Shown in pieces: positions 8,783 through 16,304 of a DNA stretch of 64,000 nucleotides. The position numbers and the translations under genes are program-made. The stretch spans positions 28,717-92,716 of the forward strand of contig NZ_FOFB01000024.1 in the NCBI RefSeq assembly GCF_900110645.1, read 5' to 3'. The stretch comes from Neolewinella agarilytica (GTDB lineage Bacteria > Bacteroidota > Bacteroidia > Chitinophagales > Saprospiraceae). The notes below the pieces were generated by a model, which saw only the letters and a list, made by a program, of their open reading frames with translations, was not told the DNA's origin and made no database searches. Positions within the stretch are counted from its first letter, which is position 1, and each line of letters starts with the position of its first letter.

Positions 8783-9994
8783 ATGGCAAACGAATGGAAC
8801 GTCGGTAAGAAAAAGTCCGGCTTAAAAAAAGAGACGGAATACGCCGTCATCGTGGGGGTGATTACCCGCAAGCAGACCGAAGAGCTGGTAGACGAATACC
8901 TCGATGAATTAGAGTTTTTGGCGCTCACCGCAGGTGCAGTGACGGTTAAACGTTTTGTGCAAAAGCTCGATAGCCCGGATAATAAGACCTTCGTCGGTAG
9001 CGGTAAGGCCGCAGAGATTGCGGAGTACGTAAAGGAGCACGAAGAAGTGACCATGGTCATCTTTGATGATGACCTGAGCGGAAAGCAGACCGGTGTGCTG
9101 GAAGAACGGATGAAGGTGAAGATCATCGATCGCTCCTCGCTCATCCTGGATATTTTCGCCAACCGGGCGCAAACCGCCCAGGCCAAAACCCAGGTCGAAC
9201 TCGCCCAGATGCAGTACATGCTGCCACGGCTTCGGGGTCTGTGGACGCACCTGGAGCGGCAGCGGGGGGGTATCGGGATGCGAGGCCCTGGTGAAACGGA
9301 GATCGAGACGGATCGCCGGATTATCCGTGACAAAATCTCCAAGCTCAAGAAAGACCTCGAAAAGCTCGACCGGCAGGCCGCCACGCGGCGCAAAGGCCGC
9401 GATGCCATGGTCCGTGTCGCCCTGGTGGGATATACCAACGTCGGCAAATCCACCCTGATGAACCTGCTGACGAAAAGCGACGTCTTCGCCGAAGACAAAC
9501 TCTTCGCCACCCTCGACACGACCGTCCGCAAAGTCGCCTTCGAAGGCGTCCCGTTCTTGTTGACGGACACGGTAGGCTTCATCCGTAAGCTTCCGCATCA
9601 CCTGGTGGAAAGCTTCAAGTCTACCCTCGACGAGGTTCGCGAAAGTGACATCCTCCTGCACGTAGTGGACGTGGCCCACCCGGCACACGCCGATCAGATC
9701 CGTACCGTACAAACCCTGCTCAAAGAGTTGGGCGTAGAGGAAAAGCCGACGGTGTTGGTCTTTAATAAGGTGGATCTTTTCCGGGAACGCAACTATGATC
9801 TTTACCTCGATGAAGAAGGAAAGGAAGAAGTAGAAGAGGGCCTGCGGAAAAGCCTGGAGAGCGAATTTGGCCACGAGGCGATGCTCATCTCCGCCAAGAC
9901 CCGGGAAAATATGGAACAACTCCGCCGCCGTCTGGTGGATATGGTAAAGGGAGAATACCAACAGACTTATCCCTACATTGCTCAGCACTGGTAG
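8783..9994 (+). CDS. hflX: GTPase HflX
   Basis: Ribosome-associated GTPase of 403 aa that splits or rescues stalled ribosomes. It has an N-terminal HflX domain, the conserved linker RGGIGMRGPGETEIETDRR (about 161-179), then a TRAFAC G domain. G1 is GYTNVGKS (216-223), G3 is DTVG (262-265) and G4 is NKVD (328-331). The length and order are normal for the family. The start ATG follows the duplicated PBP fragment by 40 bp, so that insertion has probably replaced the original upstream region. A palindromic repeat overlaps its stop codon. Confidence 0.95.
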   Translation: MANEWNVGKKKSGLKKETEYAVIVGVITRKQTEELVDEYLDELEFLALTAGAVTVKRFVQKLDSPDNKTFVGSGKAAEIAEYVKEHEEVTMVIFDDDLSGKQTGVLEERMKVKIIDRSSLILDIFANRAQTAQAKTQVELAQMQYMLPRLRGLWTHLERQRGGIGMRGPGETEIETDRRIIRDKISKLKKDLEKLDRQAATRRKGRDAMVRVALVGYTNVGKSTLMNLLTKSDVFAEDKLFATLDTTVRKVAFEGVPFLLTDTVGFIRKLPHHLVESFKSTLDEVRESDILLHVVDVAHPAHADQIRTVQTLLKELGVEEKPTVLVFNKVDLFRERNYDLYLDEEGKEEVEEGLRKSLESEFGHEAMLISAKTRENMEQLRRRLVDMVKGEYQQTYPYIAQHW

Positions 9995-10046
9995 AGACGC
10001 TATGCGTCGAAGCGAGAATATGGTCGACGCGTAGCGTCTCTACCAG
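9988..10046. repeat. Palindromic repeat after hflX
   Basis: Two 23-bp arms (9988-10010 and 10024-10046) with one mismatch, separated by 13 bp. The left arm includes the hflX stop codon. The inner GCGTCGA/TCGACGC core is shared with the palindrome after parC (52761-52806). It may also serve as a terminator stem. Confidence 0.75.
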
Positions 10047-10072
10047 ATACACACTGCTCTAAATAACTTCCA

Positions 10073-10090
10073 TTGCACCTGCGGCCACGC
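10073..10090 (+). repeat. Dispersed 20-bp motif, copy 3
   Basis: TTGCACCTGCGGCCACGC followed by TTTAAAA. Intergenic between hflX and the M29 aminopeptidase. One G to A change relative to the consensus core. Confidence 0.75.
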
Positions 10091-10194
10091 TTTAAAATAG
10101 TCAACCCGTCAGTTAGTCAATCCTTCAAGCACATTAACACCTTGCCGCCTCCAAAACGCGGTAGCCCCAACAGACCAACGAACTAAAAGACCAA

Positions 10195-11304
10195 ATGACC
10201 AACACTCAACTCAACGCCTACGCCCACCTTCTCGTCAATTACTGCGTTAGCCTGCAACCAGGCGAGCGGCTTTTCGTGAATACAACCGTTTTGGCGACAC
10301 CGCTGCTTAAAGAAATTAAGCGGGAAGTGCTGAAGGCTGGCGGTCATCTGGAATACAGCCTTGGCGTGGAAGGCATGGGGGAAATTATGCGGGAGCACGG
10401 CAATGAGGAACAGTTTGCTTACGTCCCGACGCTCTACCGCGAAGCCATCGAGCATTTCGAAGCCTACATTAACATCCGGGCACCGTTTAACCTGCGGCAG
10501 CCACCCGCTGCGGATAACCTGCGGGCCGCCCAGCGCGACGCCATGAGCCCCATCGTGAAAACTTACTTTGAGCGAACGGCTGACCGCCGCCTGAAGCGCA
10601 GCCTCTGTGTTTACCCCTGCCCCGCGCTGGCCGCTGAAGCGGAGATGAGCCTGGAAGAATACACGGCTTTCGTGATGCAGGCCACCAAAGTGGACCAACC
10701 TGACCCCAAAGCCGCCTGGCTGGAAGTCCGCCGCCGGCAGCAGGCCGTCGTCGATCACCTGAACAGCTGCACGACGTTCCGCTACATCAATGATCGCAGC
10801 GACATCACCTTTACGACCAACGGGCGGACGTGGATCAACTCCGACGGACAGACGAATATGCCCAGCGGTGAAGTGTACACCAGCCCGGAAGAAACTTCCG
10901 CCAACGGCCATATCTATTTCGATTACCCGGCCATCCGTGATGGGAAGACCGTCCAGGGCGTTACCCTCAAGGTAAAAGATGGAGAAATTTATGAATGGCA
11001 CGCGGACAGTGGACAGGAGGTACTCGATGAAACCTTTGACATTCCCGGCACCAGACGCTTCGGGGAAGCGGCCGTAGGAACGAACTATACCATTGATCGT
11101 TTCAGCAAAAACATCCTCTTTGACGAGAAAATTGGCGGCACCGTACACATGGCCATTGGCCAGAGTTACGCCCAGGCGGGGGGCAAAAATGAAAGTTCGG
11201 TGCACTGGGATATGATTGCGGATATGAAGCAGGGCGGCCGTATTTTAGCCGATGGGAAAGAAATTTACCGCGACGGTCGCTTCATCGCTGAACTATGGTC
11301 GTAG
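10195..11304 (+). CDS. M29-family aminopeptidase
   Basis: Cytoplasmic dimeric metallo-aminopeptidase of the thermophilic AmpS/AmpT (M29) family, 369 aa, the usual length. Family features are the N-terminal YCVSLQPGERLFVNT region, the metal-site segments SGEVYTSPEETSANG (about 222-236) and HMAIGQSYAQAGGKN (about 319-333), and the final SSVHWDMIADM. It would release N-terminal amino acids from peptides using two metal ions. It is preceded by an intergenic segment holding short repeats and stands alone, with the next gene 117 bp away. Confidence 0.9.
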   Translation: MTNTQLNAYAHLLVNYCVSLQPGERLFVNTTVLATPLLKEIKREVLKAGGHLEYSLGVEGMGEIMREHGNEEQFAYVPTLYREAIEHFEAYINIRAPFNLRQPPAADNLRAAQRDAMSPIVKTYFERTADRRLKRSLCVYPCPALAAEAEMSLEEYTAFVMQATKVDQPDPKAAWLEVRRRQQAVVDHLNSCTTFRYINDRSDITFTTNGRTWINSDGQTNMPSGEVYTSPEETSANGHIYFDYPAIRDGKTVQGVTLKVKDGEIYEWHADSGQEVLDETFDIPGTRRFGEAAVGTNYTIDRFSKNILFDEKIGGTVHMAIGQSYAQAGGKNESSVHWDMIADMKQGGRILADGKEIYRDGRFIAELWS

Positions 11305-11421
11305 TGAAACCTTTACCTTTCTAGCGGGAAAGTGTCCCTTTGATTACCTACCTTGCACGTTATCCACCTGAACCCCGTTGATTTTTTTATTGGGAACGAA
11401 AACTGAAATTAACCTCAAACC

Positions 11422-12249
11422 GTGAACGAGAACATAGCATTCCTTGAACTGAAGTATGGCAACATCTACGGAGGCTACCCTAACTTCTACGCGATCAGCG
11501 AGATCGCGCTCTTAGTCTTTGAACGAGGCTCTAACAAAATTTTTCTGGAAAGTTGGATCAATCAGGCGAACGTGGACATCGTTGATGTTTACGCCGAAAC
11601 GGACGAGCTGGGGCATACCACCCGCCGCGTCCGGGAAGTACTGAATATGCGGACCAACCGCCGCTTTGCTTACAACGAAGAGTTTCGGCTCAACGACGAT
11701 GAGCTGCAGTACGCCTTCCGTAACCTGCGGTCCACTAAGTCTGCCGTAAAGAACTTTCTGCTGAAGAACCTGCGTAAGTACCGCTTTGAAGACCTCATCG
11801 TCTTTGATGGTCGGCGGGATATTTTCCTCTGCGAGCGTTCCGGTGTCAACTTTGGCTACACGAACATTATTGACATCCAGAAAGACCTGAACCGGGAAAC
11901 GGACTACCTCTTCAGCCTCAATAAGCTGGCGAAGGTGATTGATTTCCACACGGACCGGTCTTACCTGCGCTCCAACAACCTGGAATACTGGCTGCACCCG
12001 ATTGCCGCCCGCCAGATCGTGCCCGGCACGGCAGCATTTGATGCCGCCCGCCTGCTCATGGTATTCAACGAATACACTATGATGCACGACGACTTCATGA
12101 TCAAAGCAGCCATCCTGCTGAATAAGATCCAGAAGAAGAAGGACGAGGAGAAGGCACGACTGGCCGCCGAAGCGCCCGAGGCTACGGAAGAAAAACCGAA
12201 AGCCAAGGCTAAAAAGAAGGCACCTAAGGCCGCAGCCGAGGAGGAGTAG
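11422..12249 (+). CDS. Divergent DnaQ/RNase H-fold-like protein
   Basis: A 275-aa protein starting at GTG. No family was recognised with certainty. The order of motifs recalls DEDD exonucleases. These are a first strand FLELKYG with ISEIALLVF, a central LIVFDGRRDIFL, an IDIQKDL strand, and a helix PGTAAFDAARLLMVFNEY resembling Exo III (HxAxxD), here with Phe instead of His. The C-terminus (about 240-275) is a low-complexity Lys/Ala/Glu tail. A divergent nuclease or a nucleic-acid-binding relative without catalysis are both possible. It runs convergent to the Pycsar-effector-like gene, with an 8-bp gap. Confidence 0.45.
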   Translation: MNENIAFLELKYGNIYGGYPNFYAISEIALLVFERGSNKIFLESWINQANVDIVDVYAETDELGHTTRRVREVLNMRTNRRFAYNEEFRLNDDELQYAFRNLRSTKSAVKNFLLKNLRKYRFEDLIVFDGRRDIFLCERSGVNFGYTNIIDIQKDLNRETDYLFSLNKLAKVIDFHTDRSYLRSNNLEYWLHPIAARQIVPGTAAFDAARLLMVFNEYTMMHDDFMIKAAILLNKIQKKKDEEKARLAAEAPEATEEKPKAKAKKKAPKAAAEEE

Positions 12250-12257
12250 CCCCCGGG

Positions 12258-13487
12258 TTACCAGATAATAACCAGACCGAGCACCACGGCGCTCACAAGT
12301 AGCCCCACCAGAAAGATGGTGTAGGCCAGCCGAAGTAGTTGATATTTCCGTTGCAGGGAAGTGCCCAACCCGTGCAGGTCCTTTATCAACGTGCCGTACA
12401 GCGCGTTGGGGTCCTGTAGCTGCTGTTCCATGCGGGAGAGGAACTCCGCCTGAGAGATCTGGCTGAAGTAACCAAAAAAGGCCAGATTCTCCTGTTCCCT
12501 GACTTTGCCGGAAGGTCGCGCGGCCAACACGGAATAAACGAGACTCACTAAACCGCACACGGTGAAGAGGGCAACGGGGAAAAGAACCTCGGGGCGTGTT
12601 TCGGCCCAATTGCGGTAGCTGGTGAAAGTGACCAGCGCACCGATCAGGAGCGTATTGACGCTGATCATGATGGCGGCCTTTTGGTCCGCAATGGAGGTCA
12701 GGTTGATGTGGTTTCTGAAAACAGTCCGGAAGTACGTTTGTGCCGCTTGCCGGGTGGGGCCACGTTCCAGATCAGTCAATTCCGTTACTTCCTTCGGTGT
12801 TTTGCGGCGCAGTAGCTCCTGATCGGGCGCGGACGCGGGTGCCGTGGAGGTTGAAGAAGCATTGGTCCCCTTCGCCTCCAGCTTATCCACCAGCCGTTGC
12901 AAATCCAGCAAGACCGCACTGTGCGTATGCTGATACTGGCGGCGGAGCTCGCCGCTTTTAAACTGTGTCTGCTGCAGCTCGGCCAGGTAATGGCCCAGGG
13001 CGGCTTCGCGAGAGAGCGGACTGCCTGCATATCTTTTTTCAAGCCAGGTAAGTTCTGCTCCTTCGGTTCCGGACAACAGCCGCTGCGCCAGGCGGGCGTC
13101 ATGGAGAATCTCCGCGATATCCTGACGGAAAGGCCCGTTGCCCCCGGGCAGCGCGGCGCGGAGGGCCAGGTTAGCGTTCAGGTAGTCTGGCCCCGTCCAT
13201 TCCCGGAACTCCCGGGTGACGTCCTCCCATTTATGAAGGTCTTCCCCCTGCCGCCAGTGGCGGCAGGCGTGGAGGAGGGCGGCGCTTTGCGCCAGCGGGG
13301 CCACGTCCGGCCCGGCCCCTGGCCGGCGCAGTGCAATCTCCCGGGCGTGAGCCGCCAGAGCCAGCGCCCAGCTGTCGTTGTGTAAAACGTTGGTGCGCGA
13401 CTGCCGCTCATACCGCATCAGCATAAAGCGCTCGGCCTGTTCGGCCAGGTCCGTAAGCTGAGGGGTGGATAAGGGAGTCATTTTCAT
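12258..13487 (-). CDS. HD-like/Pycsar-effector-type (PycTM, DUF5706) protein
   Basis: A 409-aa protein. The N-terminal third (about 14-110) resembles the HD phosphohydrolase domain that precedes DUF5706 in many Bacteroidota, but its motifs are degenerate: LHNDSWALALAAHA where YHNxxHT is usual and LLHACRH where HD is expected. A linker (about 205-235) contains the dispersed motif (APASAP). The C-terminal part carries the conserved FRNHINLTSIADQKA (257-271) followed by transmembrane helices at about 272-291, 303-323 and 388-408, as in PycTM effectors that permeabilise membranes on cyclic-pyrimidine signals. No cyclase gene is adjacent, so defence function is inference; a housekeeping membrane role is equally possible. 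Confidence 0.65.
   Translation of the reverse strand: MKMTPLSTPQLTDLAEQAERFMLMRYERQSRTNVLHNDSWALALAAHAREIALRRPGAGPDVAPLAQSAALLHACRHWRQGEDLHKWEDVTREFREWTGPDYLNANLALRAALPGGNGPFRQDIAEILHDARLAQRLLSGTEGAELTWLEKRYAGSPLSREAALGHYLAELQQTQFKSGELRRQYQHTHSAVLLDLQRLVDKLEAKGTNASSTSTAPASAPDQELLRRKTPKEVTELTDLERGPTRQAAQTYFRTVFRNHINLTSIADQKAAIMISVNTLLIGALVTFTSYRNWAETRPEVLFPVALFTVCGLVSLVYSVLAARPSGKVREQENLAFFGYFSQISQAEFLSRMEQQLQDPNALYGTLIKDLHGLGTSLQRKYQLLRLAYTIFLVGLLVSAVVLGLVIIW
12825..12843 (-). repeat. Dispersed 20-bp motif, copy 4 (in CDS)
   Basis: Reads GGCACCCGCGTCCGCGCCC on the minus strand, inside the PycTM-like gene and encoding A-P-A-S-A-P in its linker. The same wording recurs at 47471-47490 in an unrelated gene. 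Confidence 0.75.
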
Positions 13488-13577
13488 GCCAGTGTGTGCT
13501 TAGGTGCAAAAGATAGGTGAGAGAGGCCCCTCTTGCCAAAAAAAGTAGAGCTTTGTTGGCACGAAAGCATCAATTTT

Positions 13578-14168
13578 ATGGAAAAGCACCATCATTACCT
13601 GCTCAATAAGCCGCATTCGATGCTGTCTCAGTTCACCCATCAGCACACTACCCGCCGGAATAAGCGAATGCTGGGCGAGCTGTATGATTTTGCCCCGGGC
13701 ACGATGTCTATCGGCCGTCTCGACGAAAACTCCGAAGGCCTGCTCCTGCTTACTACGGATGGAAAGGTCAGCGCTGCCATCACGGGCAACAAGGTGGAGA
13801 AGGAGTATTACGTAGAGCTGAACGGCGAAATTACCGATGCCGCCATCCAACAATTATGCGCAGGGATAGAAATTGGCTTTGACGGCAAACGCTACCGCAC
13901 GCGGCCCTGCCGCGTTGTCCGGCTGAAGCCCGCCCCCAACTTCTCCTTCCCGCCCCGACGCTATCGCCACCCCGGCCACGGCCCTACCAGCTGGATCTCC
14001 GTAACGATCCGCGAGGGCAAATACCGGCAGGTCCGTAAAATGACGGCGGCAGTTGGCTTCCCGACCGTCCGCCTCATCCGCGTCCGCATTGGCGGTGTAC
14101 AGCTCGGGAATCTGGAAGCGGGTGAAGTGCGGGAGGTGGAGGATTTGCTGGAACTGGTGAAGAAATAA
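13578..14168 (+). CDS. RsuA/RluE-family pseudouridine synthase
   Basis: rRNA pseudouridine synthase of 196 aa, compact and without an S4 domain as in RluE. The first residues KHHHYLLNKPHSMLSQF match the family start (YxLxNKPxGxxSQF), so the ATG at 13578 is preferred over an upstream in-frame ATG. The catalytic Asp lies in GRLDENSEGLLLLTTDG. The C-terminal EGKYRQVRKMTAAVGFPTVRLIRVRIG is the conserved substrate-binding end. It is transcribed divergently from the PycTM-like gene. Confidence 0.88.
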   Translation: MEKHHHYLLNKPHSMLSQFTHQHTTRRNKRMLGELYDFAPGTMSIGRLDENSEGLLLLTTDGKVSAAITGNKVEKEYYVELNGEITDAAIQQLCAGIEIGFDGKRYRTRPCRVVRLKPAPNFSFPPRRYRHPGHGPTSWISVTIREGKYRQVRKMTAAVGFPTVRLIRVRIGGVQLGNLEAGEVREVEDLLELVKK

Positions 14169-14211
14169 TAAAAACTTTCTCCGCGCGTCTCCTATTCTCT
14201 GCGAACTCCGC

Positions 14212-14500
14212 ACGAATAATCCTCCGCTGCGCAGCAGCTTCCTCCGAGTCCCTCTGTGTCAACCTCTGCGTCCCTCTGTGGTTTAAATCCTCTGCTGCGT
14301 AGCAGCCCCCTGAAATCCATTGGAATCTGTGCTAATCCGTGCTAATCTGTGGTTAAAACCCTCCGCTGCGCAGCAGCACTCTCCGAGTCCCTCTGTGTCA
14401 ACCTCTGTGTTCCTCTGTGGTTAAAAGTCAGCTGCGAAGCAGCCTCCTCCGAGTCCCCCTGTGCTTAAAAGTCAACTGCGCAGCAGCCCCCCCTCACAAA
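14212..14500. repeat. Imperfect tandem array with CTGCGCAGCAG cores
   Basis: The gap of about 360 bp between the pseudouridine synthase and agmatinase genes has no gene. It holds about five degenerate copies of a phrase: a palindrome-like CTGCGCAGCAG core (about 14225, 14292, 14355, 14430, 14478), then CCTCCGAGTCCCTCTGTG, then TCTGTGGTTTAAA or a variant. The phrases TCTGTGGTTAAA and GTGCTAATCTGTGG are known as widely scattered intergenic repeats in various bacteria. Function unknown. Confidence 0.7.
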
Positions 14501-14528
14501 TCTCCCTACATTACCCCAAAATCCAACC

Positions 14529-15305
14529 ATGCCCACCATCATCCAGGGAATCAACTGGGACGAAAAATCCAGCTACCAGCAAGGCCCCGCTAAAGCCCCC
14601 GCTCTGATCAGGGAAGCCCTTCATTCCGGCTCCATGAATCTCTGCACGGAAGCAGGAGTAAGCATCGCACATGACCGTATTACGGACGCCGGTGATTTTG
14701 CCATCACGGAGTACTTCGACATTGAGACGATCACCGCAGAGCATCTCGCTGGCGGAAACAAAACCTTCACCCTGGGCGGAGATCATTCCATCACCTATCC
14801 CATCATCAAGGCGCATGCTGCGCATTACCCTGTCCTGGACATCCTGCAGATCGACGCCCACAGCGATTTATACGATCACTATGAAGGAGACCCGCACTCC
14901 CACGCCTGCCCCTTCGCCCGCATTATGGAAAACGGGCTGGCCGCGCGACTTGTGCAAGTAGGCATCCGGACACTCAACCCTCACCAGGCTACCCAAGCCG
15001 AGCGCTTTGGTGTAGAAATTCACCAGATGGCGACGCTCGACCTGCGAGTACTCCCCCGCTTCGAGAACCCACTTTACCTGACGCTGGACATGGACGGTAT
15101 CGACCCGGCCTTCGCGCCGGGCGTGTCTCACCATGAACCCGGCGGATTGACCTCCCGCGAAGTCATTCACCTCATCCAAAACCTGGATGCTAAGCTGGTC
15201 GGTGCCGATATCGTAGAATATAACCCCGACCGAGACGTGAACGGAATGACCGCCTTCCTGGCCGCAAAGCTGATGAAGGAACTACTCGGAAGACTGGAAG
15301 AATGA
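14529..15305 (+). CDS. Agmatinase-like ureohydrolase
   Basis: Member of the arginase/agmatinase/formiminoglutamase family, 258 aa. Dimanganese ligands are visible in GGDHS (His86), DAHSD (Asp109, His111, Asp113) and TLDMDGIDP (Asp187, Asp189), and EYNP (Glu230) closes the site. It would hydrolyse a guanidino compound to urea plus an amine. The family members cannot be separated by eye; agmatine (polyamine synthesis) is the best guess. Convergent with the mini-MCE lipoprotein gene. Confidence 0.85.
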   Translation: MPTIIQGINWDEKSSYQQGPAKAPALIREALHSGSMNLCTEAGVSIAHDRITDAGDFAITEYFDIETITAEHLAGGNKTFTLGGDHSITYPIIKAHAAHYPVLDILQIDAHSDLYDHYEGDPHSHACPFARIMENGLAARLVQVGIRTLNPHQATQAERFGVEIHQMATLDLRVLPRFENPLYLTLDMDGIDPAFAPGVSHHEPGGLTSREVIHLIQNLDAKLVGADIVEYNPDRDVNGMTAFLAAKLMKELLGRLEE

Positions 15306-15359
15306 CCCGCCAACCTTCCGCAGCACTCCTTGACTATCTGACTGCCTACCTGCCTCCTC

Positions 15360-16100
15360 TTACTGCAACTTCTTAAACGCCCGCCGCATTTCCCGCTTCC
15401 ACGCCCGGGAGCCCACTTCATGGTCTTCGGAGACTTTTTCCATTGTTTTCACGAAGTCTTCGATGTCTCCTTCAAAGTTTTCCGCCCAGGCTTCCACTTC
15501 TTCGCCGAAGGCTTCAAAGTCGGCTTCGTTTCTGTTTTCCCAGCGTTCCAGTTTGCGCTCCAGTTCTTCGAAATCCTCTTCGTGTTCTTCGGCCCATTCT
15601 TCGGCAGCTTCGGCAAATTCTTCCCCGGCATCCTCCCAGCGGTTTGCGATCCGTTCGAGGGATTCTTCGAGGTTGCGGCCTTCCGTAGTGAAGGTTCTTT
15701 CGAGTGCCTCCCCTACACCTTCCAGGCCTCTGCCCAGACCCTCCAGACCCTGCAGAAAACCTTTGCCGAAACTACGATCATTGATGGTAGCACCGCCCGC
15801 CAGCGCGTTGGCATCCCGGTCAGGACGGTCGAGCTCCAACTGCAGGCCATCCGCACCCGTCCGGATGTCAAAGCCCTGGTTTTCGTAGAGCGGCTCTTCG
15901 ACGGAAATTTCGATTTTCACCTTGTCACCGTCAAAGCTGACGTCCTCCACTTCGCCGATGCTGATTCCCTGCCGGTAGACTTTGTCGCCCGCCTCAATGC
16001 CACGGGCATCGTCCGTAGAGAGGTAGTAAGTACTGCCACCAAAGCAGGCCGTGATGACAACCGCAAGTGTGGCCAGAATAAAGAGGTTAAAGTAGCGCAT
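15360..16100 (-). CDS. Mini-MCE lipoprotein with acidic Trp/Glu coil
   Basis: A 246-aa lipoprotein (lipobox VITAC, Cys19). Residues about 24-85 form a small MCE/MlaD-like domain: ARGIEAGDKVYRQGISIGEV followed by VKIEISV, the usual pattern for lipid-transport subunits. After a Gly-rich hinge comes a strongly acidic helical stretch (about 135-230) with aromatic residues recurring every 7-11 positions (RWEDAGEEF, EEWAEEHEEDF, RWENRNEADF, EAWAENFEGDI), resembling an amphipathic coil. No MCE permease or ATPase genes are near. It may be a periplasmic lipid-binding or scaffold lipoprotein; function unproven. Confidence 0.65.
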   Translation of the reverse strand: MRYFNLFILATLAVVITACFGGSTYYLSTDDARGIEAGDKVYRQGISIGEVEDVSFDGDKVKIEISVEEPLYENQGFDIRTGADGLQLELDRPDRDANALAGGATINDRSFGKGFLQGLEGLGRGLEGVGEALERTFTTEGRNLEESLERIANRWEDAGEEFAEAAEEWAEEHEEDFEELERKLERWENRNEADFEAFGEEVEAWAENFEGDIEDFVKTMEKVSEDHEVGSRAWKREMRRAFKKLQ

Positions 16101-16220
16101 GGCCCGTAGTGTTTTGAGTTAGACTACTAAAGTGCGGGAGCGGTGACCTCGGTTTTGCATTGGATCGACGGGAAGTATGATATTTTCGACGAGAGGGGGA
16201 CCGCACATTACCTATGCGGT

Positions 16221-16248
16221 AAAAAGGGGAAAGCTCGTAAGAGCTTTC
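16221..16248 (-). terminator. Rho-independent terminator of aminopeptidase P gene
   Basis: Perfect 8-bp stem GAAAGCTC/GAGCTTTC (16229-16248) with a GTAA loop. It is followed in the minus direction by CCCCTTTTT, 57 bp beyond the aminopeptidase P stop codon. A second stem (CCGCA/TGCGG, 16201-16219) lies just further on. Confidence 0.65.
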
Positions 16249-16304
16249 GTGACACAGCCCTGTGTTTTCAGGTAAAGCCCACATCAGGCTGTCTTAGAAC
16301 CCCT

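Noticed and set aside
8921..8940. GCGCTCACCGCAGGTGCAGT in hflX, similar to the dispersed motif
   Set aside because: It encodes LALTAGAV, which is ordinary conserved HflX sequence, so the likeness is probably coincidental.
10516..10540. AACCTGCGGGCCGCCCAGCGC in the M29 aminopeptidase, similar to the motif
   Set aside because: Several mismatches and indels are needed; not counted.
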